DNA of 35,731 bases from NCBI GenBank assembly GCA_025357235.1, contig JANXPQ010000002.1, positions 1 through 35,731 on the forward strand, written 5' to 3'. The notes under the pieces were generated by a model. The model ran no database searches. It was not told where the DNA came from and was given only the letters and a program-made list of their open reading frames with translations. This document shows positions 1-9,849 of this stretch, piece after piece. The translations under genes and the position numbers were made by a program. Origin of the DNA: Betaproteobacteria bacterium (GTDB lineage: Bacteria; Pseudomonadota; Gammaproteobacteria; Burkholderiales; JACQAP01). Each line of letters opens with the position of its first letter. The stretch's first letter is position 1.

Positions 1-19
1 TATCACTATGAAATCTATT

Positions 20-2204
<2,185 letters not shown>

Positions 2205-2279
2205 GGTCTTCTCCTTATGTTTCATGTTTCTTTCCTGATCACAAAGCGGTGTGGCGCAATTGCGCATCGGCATATTAAC

Positions 2280-2309
2280 CGGCAACTCCTCCGACCGGAG
2301 GCGTTGCCG
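2280..2309 (-). terminator. Intercistronic stem-loop between tsx-like and BMP genes
   Basis: CGGCAAC at 2280-2286 pairs with GTTGCCG at 2303-2309, and an inner CCTCC (2288-2292) pairs with GGAGG (2297-2301) around a 4-nt loop, with one mismatch. There is no U-tract on either side, so it may be an mRNA-processing or stabilising hairpin rather than a true terminator. It separates two co-oriented genes that could form one transcript. Confidence 0.4.
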
Positions 2310-2334
2310 TCTGGTGAATCCCCCGCGTCCCGGC

Positions 2335-3204
2335 TCAGAAGTGGTACTCGGCCCGGATCATCGGCGTTTTCGCAAAGGCGCCACTGCCTGCGGGACCCTC
2401 GTGATCGTTGCCGAACTTGTTTTTCCAGTATTCATATTCGAGACCTACCTTGAACGTGCCCTTGGGGCCTCCCATGACCTGCCCGACGTCCAGCATGATC
2501 GCCCCGTCGAAATGGGTTTCCGGTACGGTTCCGCCGCCAAATTCGTCAGTACCTTTGGCGGCGATGTAGTCGAAATAGCCCTGGAAGCTGAATGGCGAGT
2601 CGCCGATGGGGATGCCCCAGACGATATCCAGCTCGGGATGTGTTTTGTAGAAATAGCGGCCGTCAATGCCAATGGGTGCATTGCTCTCGCCCAGCACCAG
2701 CACGCTGACATTGAGGAAACCGGGCACGTCCATCATCAGCGTCGGACCGGCCACGAGCATGCGCTTTTTGGAGCTGTAACCAACATCGTTCTTGGTGTTC
2801 CAGTCAAAGCCGAAAGTACCCCCGATGCCGCGCACGAAGGCGAATTTGTAATCGCCGCCGGTAACCTTGCCCAGATCAACGGTATTGCGATAGACCACGT
2901 ACGCTTCCTGCGCGCCCGCGGTGCTGTTGCCTGCCGACGGATCCTTGCTGTCGGACATGAGCAGGTCGACGTTGAAGAAATTCACGCCGTACTTGTAGCC
3001 GCTCGCGTGCTGGAAATCGATGATGTGCTTGGTGACGTTATCCGGATCGAACGGCTCTCGAAACCTGGTGCCGTAGCGCCAGCCGATCGAGGTATCGCTC
3101 CATTCCGCCGCGGCCGCATCCTTCACGCCCGCGCCGAGTCCAGATCCCACCGCCACAATGCCGACCACGAGGGCCGTCGCCAGCTTTCGATATGTCCCGC
3201 TCAT
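2335..3204 (-). CDS. Tsx-like nucleoside-specific outer-membrane channel protein
   Basis: Predicted outer-membrane beta-barrel of 289 residues, related to the Tsx/OmpK nucleoside channel family. Seen: an N-terminal signal peptide (LATALVVGIVAVGSGLGAG, cleavage near AAAA-EW), then WSDTSIGWRYGTRFREPF, alternating amphipathic strands, a WGIPIGDSPFSFQGYFDYI segment and a C-terminal IRAEYHF ending in Phe, the usual barrel-assembly signature. The start at 3204 has AGGGAG eight bases upstream. Tsx proteins let nucleosides and related compounds cross the outer membrane; placed next to a BMP binding protein and a purine deaminase this one probably serves as the purine entry port. A weak promoter-like pair lies upstream at 3317-3345. 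Function is inferred from family and context. Confidence 0.8.
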   Translation of the reverse strand: MSGTYRKLATALVVGIVAVGSGLGAGVKDAAAAEWSDTSIGWRYGTRFREPFDPDNVTKHIIDFQHASGYKYGVNFFNVDLLMSDSKDPSAGNSTAGAQEAYVVYRNTVDLGKVTGGDYKFAFVRGIGGTFGFDWNTKNDVGYSSKKRMLVAGPTLMMDVPGFLNVSVLVLGESNAPIGIDGRYFYKTHPELDIVWGIPIGDSPFSFQGYFDYIAAKGTDEFGGGTVPETHFDGAIMLDVGQVMGGPKGTFKVGLEYEYWKNKFGNDHEGPAGSGAFAKTPMIRAEYHF

Positions 3205-3316
3205 TTGTAAAACTCCCTAGAAGTCTTCAAGCCCATGAACCGCCGCCGGGAAAGTCGGCATCCCCTTTTTAACCGGCAACGCGCAAGCACCTCATCGGAA
3301 CGCGCGATTGCATCCA

Positions 3317-3345
3317 ATAAAATGCACTGAATGGATACTCTGCAA
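3317..3345 (-). promoter_or_regulatory. Possible sigma-70 promoter for the tsx-like gene
   Basis: On the minus strand TTGCAG (3345-3340) is followed after 17 bp by TTTTAT (3322-3317). Transcription would begin near 3310, leaving a leader of about 105 nt before the ATG at 3204. The -10 match is only moderate. Confidence 0.3.
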
Positions 3346-3576
3346 TCCCTATGCCACGGGAATTCAAATAGCGCTGCGGGCGTGCACGGACAGTCAAAAC
3401 ATGGACTTAAATTATTCTCCGGCACCGCGCCCGCGCTTCAAAATGAAGCCTGCGCAGTGCGCGCGTGTTCACCAATGGTGCGATGCGGGGGCGATGGCGG
3501 AGGGAGGGGAGAGCGCACGCGGGCGAACATGGACGGCGGGCATGGTGCAACAAGGGGAGCCGCGTCAGGCAAAGAC

Positions 3577-3596
3577 TGTATACACTTTTTCGACCG
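3577..3596. promoter_or_regulatory. Candidate GntR/FCD operator, copy 1
   Basis: An 8-bp palindrome TGTATACA (3577-3584) followed by C, five T and CGACCG. The same arrangement, TGTATACA-G-TTTTT-GACCG, occurs at 7630-7648 in front of hiuH. GTATAC-centred palindromes are typical of FCD-subfamily GntR operators, and such a regulator is encoded at 6595-7362. Copy 1 sits between the end of allA and the tsx-like gene, so it could control the latter, although it is about 370 bp from that start codon. Confidence 0.45.
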
Positions 3597-3608
3597 CTGC
3601 CCCAGCCG

Positions 3609-4118
3609 TCAGAGCGCGATCGATTCGATCAGGTAACGTCCGGGCAACGCCGCCACATCGCAGTTTTCCCCGGGCCCGGCGCGATCGACGACCAGAAAAT
3701 CGCTGACCGTGCCGAGCGAGAGCAGCGGATGGTGCCAGACGCCGCGCCCGTAGTTCACGCCCTGGCGGCCATTGCTCATAAAGGCACAGGGTTCGCCGGG
3801 CCGGCCATCGGGTCCGTCCGCCGCCACGACGATCAGAAAAGGAATCACGCCCATCGGCATGAAGGCCTGGCTGCCCAGCGGATGGCGCTCGACTTCCGAC
3901 ATCTGCAACGGGAAGCGCACCGGCTGGCCGCGAAATACGCTGAGCGCCGCGCGGCCGTCCTGCATCAGGACGTCGATTTTGGCGAGGTCGTTGAAGCGCA
4001 TGGCCGTGCCGTCGTTGATGGCGAAGGAACGCGATGCGTCGGTCTCGATCACGTCGCCGAAGCGCGCGAACCCTTCGCGCGTGAGCGGCCTGACTTCCAG
4101 CACCCGCGGCGCGTTCAT
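3609..4118 (-). CDS. allA: Ureidoglycolate lyase
   Basis: Cytoplasmic enzyme of 169 residues splitting ureidoglycolate into glyoxylate and urea, the last step of this pathway. Seen: the AllA-type N-terminus ([17 protein letters not shown]), the central [27 protein letters not shown], and the cupin-like segment [16 protein letters not shown]. Length matches the family (about 160-175). The ATG at 4118 overlaps the TGA of the allantoicase gene in an ATGA junction, which argues for translational coupling and fixes the start. It is the last gene of the regulator-led operon. No clear terminator hairpin follows. Confidence 0.93.
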   Translation of the reverse strand: MNAPRVLEVRPLTREGFARFGDVIETDASRSFAINDGTAMRFNDLAKIDVLMQDGRAALSVFRGQPVRFPLQMSEVERHPLGSQAFMPMGVIPFLIVVAADGPDGRPGEPCAFMSNGRQGVNYGRGVWHHPLLSLGTVSDFLVVDRAGPGENCDVAALPGRYLIESIAL

Positions 4119-5134
4119 CGCCGCCCCGGGGAGACCTGCCCCCACAGCCGCAAGCGGCTCACGCCGCCGTCGGGAATGATGTTGAAGCGCACGTGCGTGA
4201 TCGGTCCGAGCGCGCCGATCTGCTCCGCGAATACGTGTACCGCGTTCATCGACAGCTTCTGCTCGGGCAGCAGCACCGGCCAGAACATGCTCTGCGTGAC
4301 CAGCGCCTCGTCCGGCACGTTCTTCGCGTTGGTGGCCTGCAGCGAGCAGCGGTCGGGATAGTTGCCCTTGAAATGCGCCGTGTCGACTTCGATCCTGCGG
4401 ATGATGCCAGGCCAGCCCAGCGCGATCACGGTCCAGTCGTTGCCCGGCTCGCGGCGGCGGCGCGTTTCCCAGCCGTCGCCCATGTTCTCGCCACGCCCGG
4501 GTGCGAGCAGGTTGATCGGATTGCCGAAGTGCGCATCGTTCCACGCCACCGGACGGCCGCCGTTCTCGATGGCAACCAGGTCATAGAGCGTGTCGCCGCC
4601 GCGCTGCGACCAGTCGCGCGCGACTTCGCCGTAGACGCGCAGGCGCGCGATGCCGCCGTCGGGATAGATGTTGAGCCGCAGGTGGCTCCATATGCGTGGG
4701 TCGGCAATCGCAGGATAGTGGTGCGTGTTGCCGGCAAGCTTCATCGGCGCGAGCAGCTCGACCCATTCGGCATCCGCACCGGGGTCGCCCTCCGACAGGC
4801 AGGCCTCGATCGAAGCCGCGGGCGGATAGTTGCCGGTGAAATGGCTGGTGTCGATGTCGAACCCGCGTATCGCCCCGGGCAGGCCCAAACGGATCACGCA
4901 GAAGTCGTGGCCGGGCCCGCGCCGGCGCCGCGTCTCCCAGCCGTCCATCCATTTGCCGTTGTCGTCGTATTTGCCGGCGACGAACACCGCGGCGTCGCGC
5001 GCCAGCATGCGCTCCTTCGGCGCGAAAAATTCGTCGCTCGCCGAAAGCGCCCTGGCGCCGATGCGCGGATCGGCCAGGTTCACGCAACGGCGCACGAAGT
5101 CCGGCGCGTTCGATGTACTTTGACTGTCTGTCAT
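4115..5134 (-). CDS. alc: Allantoicase
   Basis: Allantoate amidinohydrolase of 339 residues, hydrolysing allantoate to ureidoglycolate and urea. The family's internal duplication is plain: [16 protein letters not shown] with [11 protein letters not shown] in the first half, and [16 protein letters not shown] with [11 protein letters not shown] in the second. Both repeats end in a block of the type [18 protein letters not shown] / [18 protein letters not shown]. The start at 5134 is supported by AAGGAG six bases upstream. It lies 19 bp after uraD and overlaps allA by 4 bp. Use of allantoicase means the organism releases two urea per urate rather than ammonia through allantoate amidohydrolase. 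Confidence 0.96.
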   Translation of the reverse strand: MTDSQSTSNAPDFVRRCVNLADPRIGARALSASDEFFAPKERMLARDAAVFVAGKYDDNGKWMDGWETRRRRGPGHDFCVIRLGLPGAIRGFDIDTSHFTGNYPPAASIEACLSEGDPGADAEWVELLAPMKLAGNTHHYPAIADPRIWSHLRLNIYPDGGIARLRVYGEVARDWSQRGGDTLYDLVAIENGGRPVAWNDAHFGNPINLLAPGRGENMGDGWETRRRREPGNDWTVIALGWPGIIRRIEVDTAHFKGNYPDRCSLQATNAKNVPDEALVTQSMFWPVLLPEQKLSMNAVHVFAEQIGALGPITHVRFNIIPDGGVSRLRLWGQVSPGRR

Positions 5135-5153
5135 TGACCGCTCCTTGCCGCCG

Positions 5154-5666
5154 CTACTCTCCGATCAGGTCGTGCAGGCGGAAGCCCGCGATACGCGCGA
5201 TTTCCCGCAGGCAGGCGCTGAATTCCTGATCCGCGGAATGCGCCAGCCGCTGTTCCAGTTGCGCGATGACGTGCGCACGCGTGAGTCCCCGTACCGCAAC
5301 GATGAACGGGAAGTCGAATTTCTTCCGGTAGGCGGCATTCAAGTCCTGCAGCCTGGCGAACTCTTCCGGCGTGCAGCGATCCAGTCCGGCTCCGGCCTGC
5401 TCGCTGCGCGACGCATCGGTCAGCTGCCCGTCCACCGCAAGACGGCCCGCGAGTTCCGGATGCGCGCGAATCAGCGCGAGTTGCTCTGCGTGGCTGGCAC
5501 CCGCGACCACCGCCTCCATTGCCGCATGCAGCCCATCGCGCGACCGGAACGGCCGCGCCTTCCACGCCCGTTCCGCAACCCACGGCGAATGCTCGTAGAT
5601 GCCGCCTAGCTGCGCGATGAACGCGTCGCGGTCCATCGCATCGATTTGCCGGATCGAGATCCTCAC
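5154..5666 (-). CDS. uraD: OHCU decarboxylase (2-oxo-4-hydroxy-4-carboxy-5-ureidoimidazoline decarboxylase)
   Basis: Converts OHCU to S-allantoin, the third step after urate oxidation. About 170 residues. Family marks: a helix with [20 protein letters not shown], the conserved HPELAGR block, a [18 protein letters not shown] segment, [19 protein letters not shown] and a C-terminal [13 protein letters not shown]. The GTG at 5666 overlaps the TGA of puuE as GTGA, matching the other couplings of the operon, and is preferred; an ATG at 5636 (MDRDAF) and a longer form from 5699 are possible. It is followed after 19 bp by allantoicase. Confidence 0.94.
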   Translation of the reverse strand: MRISIRQIDAMDRDAFIAQLGGIYEHSPWVAERAWKARPFRSRDGLHAAMEAVVAGASHAEQLALIRAHPELAGRLAVDGQLTDASRSEQAGAGLDRCTPEEFARLQDLNAAYRKKFDFPFIVAVRGLTRAHVIAQLEQRLAHSADQEFSACLREIARIAGFRLHDLIGE

Positions 5667-6598
5667 GCCGGCGCACGATAAGGGTGATGCTCGACCCAAT
5701 GCCGGGCGATTTCAACGCGCCGGCAGATCCACACATTGTCGTGTTTCTGCACGTGGTCGAGAAAACGCACCAGCGCGGCGATGCGCGCCGGACGCCCGGC
5801 GAGCCGGCAATGCAGGCCGATCGACAGCATTTTCGGCGCCGACTCCCCTTCCGCATAAAGCACGTCGAAGGCATCTCTCAGATAACCGAAGAACTGGTCG
5901 CCGCTGTTGAAGCCCTGCGCGGTGGCGAACCGCATGTCGTTGGTATCGAGCGCATACGGCACGATGAGCACCGGCCTGTCGCCCACCAATTCCCAGTACG
6001 GCAGGTCGTCGCTGTAGGAATCCGCATCGTAAAGAAATCCACCGTATTCCGCGACCAGGCGCCGGGTATTCTCGCTGGTGCGCCCGGTGTACCAGCCCAG
6101 GGGGGCTGCGCCGGTAACGCGGCGGATCGCCTCCACCGCCAGGCGGACATGTTCGCGTTCGGTACTTTCGTCCACACCGTGATAGTTGATCCAGCGCCAG
6201 CCGTGACTGGCAATCTCGTGGCCCAGAGCGGCCATCGCAACCACGGCTTCCGGATTGCGCGCCACCGCCATGCCCACCGCAAATACGGTCAGCGGCAACT
6301 GGCGCTGCTCGAACAGCCGCAGCAGCCGCCAGAGCCCTGCGCGACTGCCGTATTCATACAGCGACTCCATGCTCATATGCCGGGCGCCGACGAAAGGCTG
6401 CGCGCCGACGATCTCGGAGAGAAATATTTCCGAGGCCGGGTCGCCGTGCAGCACGCTGTTCTCCGCGCCCTCCTCGTAGTTGAGCACGAACTGCAGCGCG
6501 ACGCGCGCCCCGCCCGGCCAGCGCGGATGCGGCGGATTGCGCCCGTAACCAACCAGGTCGCGCGGATAGCCGGGGTCGAATGGTCCGGGGGCGTTCAT
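5663..6598 (-). CDS. puuE: Allantoinase PuuE (polysaccharide-deacetylase fold)
   Basis: Cofactor-type allantoinase of 311 residues, opening allantoin to allantoate. It belongs to the polysaccharide deacetylase family, not to the metal amidohydrolase AllB. Seen: N-terminal DPGYPRDLVGYGRNPPHPRWPG, VALQFVLNYEEGAENSVLHGD, EYGSRAGLWRLLRLFE, the GHEIASHGWRWINYHGVDE segment, GWYTGRTSENTRRLV, DADSYSDDLPYW and the GLHCRLAGRPARIAAL block. The ATG at 6598 overlaps the stop of the GntR gene (ATGA), and its own stop overlaps uraD (GTGA). Full length for the family. Confidence 0.96.
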   Translation of the reverse strand: MNAPGPFDPGYPRDLVGYGRNPPHPRWPGGARVALQFVLNYEEGAENSVLHGDPASEIFLSEIVGAQPFVGARHMSMESLYEYGSRAGLWRLLRLFEQRQLPLTVFAVGMAVARNPEAVVAMAALGHEIASHGWRWINYHGVDESTEREHVRLAVEAIRRVTGAAPLGWYTGRTSENTRRLVAEYGGFLYDADSYSDDLPYWELVGDRPVLIVPYALDTNDMRFATAQGFNSGDQFFGYLRDAFDVLYAEGESAPKMLSIGLHCRLAGRPARIAALVRFLDHVQKHDNVWICRRVEIARHWVEHHPYRAPA

Positions 6599-7362
6599 GC
6601 CGTCACACCGAGGATCCGGGCAAGGTCGATTCTCTCATTGTCGTCTTCCAGCTTGAGCCTGCGCTCGATGGCGAGCAAGTGCCGGTCCATGCGCTCCGCC
6701 GCTTTGCGCGACTCGCCGTCGACAATGAGGTCGATGAGCTCGTTGTGCTCTTCGCTGGCGCAGGGAATGCTGCCGGGACTTTCGTAGAGCGCGATAATCA
6801 GCGAGCAGCGCGACACCAGTTCGGTGAGGTAGCGCAGCAGCACTTTGTTGGCCGCCGCTTCCGCCAGCATGAGATGGAACTCGCCGCCGAGGCGAATCCA
6901 GGCGGGGCGGTCGCCGCGATGCAATGCGGCGTCTTCCTCCTTCACCAACTGGCGCAGCCGGACGATCTGCGGCCTGGTGGCCCGCATCACCGCCAGCGGC
7001 ACGATCGCCGCCTCGATGGCGCGGCGGGCGATGAAGATTTCGCGGGTTTCCTGCGGTGTCGGGCGGGCGACGATCGCGCCGCGGTTCGGGCGCAATTCGA
7101 TGATGTGTTCATGCGCGAGCCGTTGCAATGCCTTGCGTACGATGGTACGGCTCACCTTGAACAGCTCGCAGAAAGTCCCCTCGGTGAGTTTCGTGCCCGA
7201 CGGCAGGCGCTGGCTCATGACGGCGTTGAACACCGAATCATAGATGCGCCGGTCGGTCCCGGACAGGCCGCGCTTCGCCTTGGCGCGAACCGCCCCCGTA
7301 ACGCGCACAGGCGGCCTCGCCGGTTTTTTCCCGGCCCGCCTCGCGCTTTTGCTATTCTCCAT
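6595..7362 (-). CDS. GntR-family transcriptional regulator (FCD subfamily)
   Basis: Probable regulator of the purine genes. A basic, low-complexity N-terminus is followed by a winged helix (IYDSVFNAVMSQRLPSGTKL, then FCELFKVSRTIVRKALQRL and ELRPNRGAIVARP) and an all-helical FCD ligand domain containing EFHLMLAEAA and EEHNELIDLI, which carry the usual metal-binding Asp/His positions. The gene heads the minus-strand operon, overlaps puuE by ATGA, and diverges from hiuH-xdh, the classic place for a local regulator. The TGTATACA motif at 7630 lies in the divergent region. The start is uncertain: ATG at 7362 (255 residues) or 7404 (269 residues); neither has a Shine-Dalgarno. Effector unknown; a urate-pathway intermediate is a reasonable guess. 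Confidence 0.9.
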   Translation of the reverse strand: MENSKSARRAGKKPARPPVRVTGAVRAKAKRGLSGTDRRIYDSVFNAVMSQRLPSGTKLTEGTFCELFKVSRTIVRKALQRLAHEHIIELRPNRGAIVARPTPQETREIFIARRAIEAAIVPLAVMRATRPQIVRLRQLVKEEDAALHRGDRPAWIRLGGEFHLMLAEAAANKVLLRYLTELVSRCSLIIALYESPGSIPCASEEHNELIDLIVDGESRKAAERMDRHLLAIERRLKLEDDNERIDLARILGVTA

Positions 7363-7622
7363 ACTGGTCACGGCTGCAGGAATTCCGGCGTTGTTGCGTG
7401 GCATGCATATTGCAAAACACGGAGACGGCGTTCAAGTTTCGGCAATATTCGTTGCGACAAAATTCGCGATGATTGTACACGACGGATTCCGGCTCGCCAG
7501 CGCGACGGCGGGCAGGCGCCCCGTCGCAATGAAGGCGAAGGCGCGGGTCAGGATTGGTGCGGATGGCCGGAGCGCCGCCCCAGCATGGCGCATTCGGCCG
7601 GGCTGGAATGCGATGCCCGCGC

Positions 7623-7648
7623 TATATTATGTATACAGTTTTTGACCG
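7623..7648 (+). promoter_or_regulatory. hiuH-xdh promoter region with candidate GntR operator, copy 2
   Basis: TGTATACA at 7630-7637, followed by G, TTTTT and GACCG, matches the copy at 3577. It directly abuts a -10-like TATTAT (7625-7630), so a bound GntR protein would block the promoter. No good -35 is visible. It lies 37 bp before the hiuH ATG. The remaining divergent region (7405-7622) shows a second near-palindrome TTGTACAC at 7473-7480 but no gene. Confidence 0.5.
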
Positions 7649-7674
7649 GAGGCGCGGCACACGCACTGTTTCCG

Positions 7675-8022
7675 ATGGGAAAACTCACCACGCACGTTCT
7701 CGACACGGCACACGGCCGCCCCGCGGCCGGCATGCTGATCGAACTGCGCCGGCTTCCGGCGGATGAAGTCATCTTCTCGGCACGCAGCGATGTGGACGGA
7801 CGTTGCGCACGCCCGTTGCTCGAGGGCGCATCCTTCATCCCCGGCGAATACGAACTGGTCTTCCATACCGCCGATTATTTTCGCGCGCTCGGCGTGAAGC
7901 TTTCCGATCCGCCCTTCCTCGACCGCGTCGTGCTGCGCTTCGGCCTCGCCGGCACCGACCAGCACTATCACGTGCCATTGCTGGTGTCGCCGTGGAGTTA
8001 CTCCACTTACCGCGGCAGTTGA
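7675..8022 (+). CDS. uraH: 5-hydroxyisourate hydrolase (transthyretin-like protein)
   Basis: Hydrolyses 5-hydroxyisourate, the direct urate oxidase product, to OHCU. 115 residues. Seen: N-terminal LTTHVLDTAHGRPAAGM with catalytic His7, Arg43 in the DGRCARPLL region, His97/His99 in QHYHVPLLVSPWSYSTYRGS, and the C-terminal tetrapeptide YRGS that separates HIU hydrolases from transthyretins. The ATG at 7675 gives the standard length; the upstream GGAGG (7648-7652) is 22 bp away and seems too far to serve it, so translation initiation is not fully explained. First gene of the plus-strand operon; xdhA begins 2 bp after its stop. Confidence 0.95.
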   Translation: MGKLTTHVLDTAHGRPAAGMLIELRRLPADEVIFSARSDVDGRCARPLLEGASFIPGEYELVFHTADYFRALGVKLSDPPFLDRVVLRFGLAGTDQHYHVPLLVSPWSYSTYRGS

Positions 8023-8024
8023 AC

Positions 8025-9494
8025 ATGGCGCAGCGCACCCATATCCGGTTCATCCTCGACGGCGAAGTCGTCAACGTCCACGACATTGCGCCGACGGTCA
8101 CGCTGCTCGAATACCTGAGGGAGAAGCTCGGCCGCACCGGCACCAAGGAAGGTTGCGCCGAGGGAGACTGCGGCGCCTGCACGGTAGTGATCGGCGAACC
8201 CGCCGCCGGAAAAATCAGCTATCGCGCGATCAACTCCTGCATCCGCTTCCTGCCCACGCTCGACGGCAAGGAAATCGTCACCGTGGAAAACCTGAAGGCC
8301 GCCGACGGCGGGCTGCATCCGGTGCAGCAGGCGATGGTCGACCACCACGCCTCGCAATGCGGCTTCTGCACCCCCGGCTTCGTCATGTCGCTGTTCGGCC
8401 TGTATCTGAACGAAACGGCGCCGCAGCGCGAAGATGTCGTGCGGGCGCTGTCGGGAAACCTGTGCCGCTGCACCGGCTACCGGCCGATCATCGATGCCGG
8501 CTGCCGGATGAATGACTATGCGCATCCGGCGTCCTGGAGCCGTACCTATGCGCGCGACACGAAGCGATACGAGGCATTGCAGGCCATCGCCGCGACCGAC
8601 ACCGTCTCGCTCGGCGGCGGCGCCGGTTATTGCGCGCCGGTCTCGATCGACGAGCTCGCGCGGCTCTGCGCAGACAATCCGCAGGCGTTGCTGCTCGCCG
8701 GCGGTACGGATGTCGGCCTCTGGGTCACCAAGCAGTTGCGCGATCTGCCGATGCTCATCTATACCGGCAACGTCGCTGAGTTGAAGAGCGTACGCGAAGG
8801 CGGCAATGCCATCGAGATCGGTGCAGCGGTCAGCCTCACCGACGCCTATGCGGCAATCGTTGCACGCTATCCCATGCTGGCGGAGCTGGCGGAGCGTTTC
8901 GGTTCGCCCCCGGTGCGCAATTCCGGCACGCTCGGCGGCAACGTCGCCAACGGCTCGCCGATCGGCGATTCCATGCCTTTCATGCTGGCCCTCGGCGTCA
9001 CCGTGAAGCTGCGCCGGGCCGGCGGCGAACGCGAAATGCCGCTCGAGGATTTCTATCTCGGCTACCAGAAGAAGGCACTGCAACCCGGCGAGTTCGTCGA
9101 AGCCGTGCGCATTCCGCTCTCGCCCGCGGGGCGCCGCTTTGCCAGCTACAAGATTTCCAAGCGTTTCGACCAGGACATCTCCGCGCTTTGCGGCGCTTAC
9201 GCGTTCGACCTCGACAACGGTCGCATCGCGAAAGTCCGCATCGCCTATGGCGGCATGGCGGCCGTACCGAAGCGCGCACTGCAGACGGAGGCGGCGCTCA
9301 CCGGCCAGCCCTGGTCGCGCGCCGCCATGGAAGCCGCGCTGCCCGCGCTCGCGCTGGATTACGCGCCGCTCTCCGACATGCGCGCCAGCGCCGGATACCG
9401 CATGCAAGTCGCGCAGAACCTGCTGCTGCGCTTCTTTGCCGAGCACAGCGGCAAACCGGTGCCGACCCGCGTGACCGAACTCGAGGAGCATTAA
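8025..9494 (+). CDS. xdhA: Xanthine dehydrogenase small subunit (2Fe-2S and FAD)
   Basis: Electron-transfer subunit of 489 residues for oxidation of hypoxanthine and xanthine to urate. Domains: N-terminal plant-type 2Fe-2S (GCAEGDCGAC near 43-52 and NSCIRF), second 2Fe-2S domain (QCGFCTPGFV and LCRCTGYRP), then an FAD domain (LLLAGGTDVGLWV; RNSGTLGGNVANGSPIGD) and a CO-dehydrogenase flavoprotein C-terminal domain. All eight cluster Cys are present. The ATG lies 2 bp after hiuH. Its TAA stop provides the first base of the inverted repeat of the inserted element at 9494-9846, which splits it from xdhB. Confidence 0.96.
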   Translation: MAQRTHIRFILDGEVVNVHDIAPTVTLLEYLREKLGRTGTKEGCAEGDCGACTVVIGEPAAGKISYRAINSCIRFLPTLDGKEIVTVENLKAADGGLHPVQQAMVDHHASQCGFCTPGFVMSLFGLYLNETAPQREDVVRALSGNLCRCTGYRPIIDAGCRMNDYAHPASWSRTYARDTKRYEALQAIAATDTVSLGGGAGYCAPVSIDELARLCADNPQALLLAGGTDVGLWVTKQLRDLPMLIYTGNVAELKSVREGGNAIEIGAAVSLTDAYAAIVARYPMLAELAERFGSPPVRNSGTLGGNVANGSPIGDSMPFMLALGVTVKLRRAGGEREMPLEDFYLGYQKKALQPGEFVEAVRIPLSPAGRRFASYKISKRFDQDISALCGAYAFDLDNGRIAKVRIAYGGMAAVPKRALQTEAALTGQPWSRAAMEAALPALALDYAPLSDMRASAGYRMQVAQNLLLRFFAEHSGKPVPTRVTELEEH

Positions 9495-9846
9495 GTGTCC
9501 TGTTCCGCTAATTCACGGCTGAAAACCCGACGAGAATCGGTGCCATGCGGTGTTACGAGTCCTTGCCGTGCGCGTCGGAGGGCGGAACAGGGTTCCCTCC
9601 GGGATGTGACCCCGAAGTCGCGCGTAGACCGGCGATTGACGCACATTGGCCAGCGCCACGGTCGCATCCCCGCAATCGGGGCCCCTGCTCCACGTTTCGC
9701 CGGCCCCTGCCACTGTCAAGGACTCGCGCCTTGCCCGACACCGATTTCGCGGGTTTTCCAACCGGTGTCAATTGGCGTTCGGATCGATCAACGAGCCGGC
9801 ATTCACAGCGTCGGCGACCGCCCGCGAATTAGCGGAACAGGACACT
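9494..9846. mobile_element. 353-bp MITE-like palindromic element with 21-bp perfect terminal inverted repeats
   Basis: Left end 9494-9514 begins AGTGTCCTGTTCCGCTAAT; right end 9826-9846 is its exact reverse complement over 21 bp. The interior is also inverted: GAAAACCCG...AATCGGTG (9521-9542) against CACCGATT...CGGGTTTTC (9739-9758); CGAGTCCTTG (9556-9565) against CAAGGACTCG (9717-9726); GGGATGTGACC (9601-9611) against GGTCGCATCCC (9660-9670). The whole element could fold into a long imperfect hairpin with a core near 9612-9659. No recognisable transposase is encoded, and no clear target-site duplication is visible (flanks are CATTA and AGCAT). It fills the normally short xdhA-xdhB gap. Family unknown to me; a non-autonomous IS derivative is the best reading. 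Confidence 0.85.
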
Positions 9847-9849
9847 AGC

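Larger units (their letters stand above)
3205..3608. other. Intergenic region between allA and the tsx-like gene
   Basis: About 400 bp without a convincing gene. It contains the leader and a possible promoter of the tsx-like gene, a small GCTTCA/TGAAGC hairpin (3435-3449), a G-rich stretch near 3481-3520 and the TGTATACA motif near 3577. Short open frames here have no ribosome-binding site or recognisable protein similarity and were left out. Confidence 0.6.

Noticed and set aside
3201-3636. Several short open frames in the allA-tsx gap
   Set aside because: No ribosome-binding site, no similarity and overlapping promoter-like sequence.
4115-5134. Internal duplication as a recent gene fusion
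   Set aside because: The two-repeat layout is normal for allantoicases.
7473-7480. TTGTACAC as a third GntR operator
   Set aside because: Different core and no shared flank; only noted as a weak near-palindrome.
9646-9849. N-terminal extension of XdhB into the inserted element
   Set aside because: The frame is open, but the residues match nothing in the XdhB family and the AGGA-ATG pair at 9839-9852 marks a better start.
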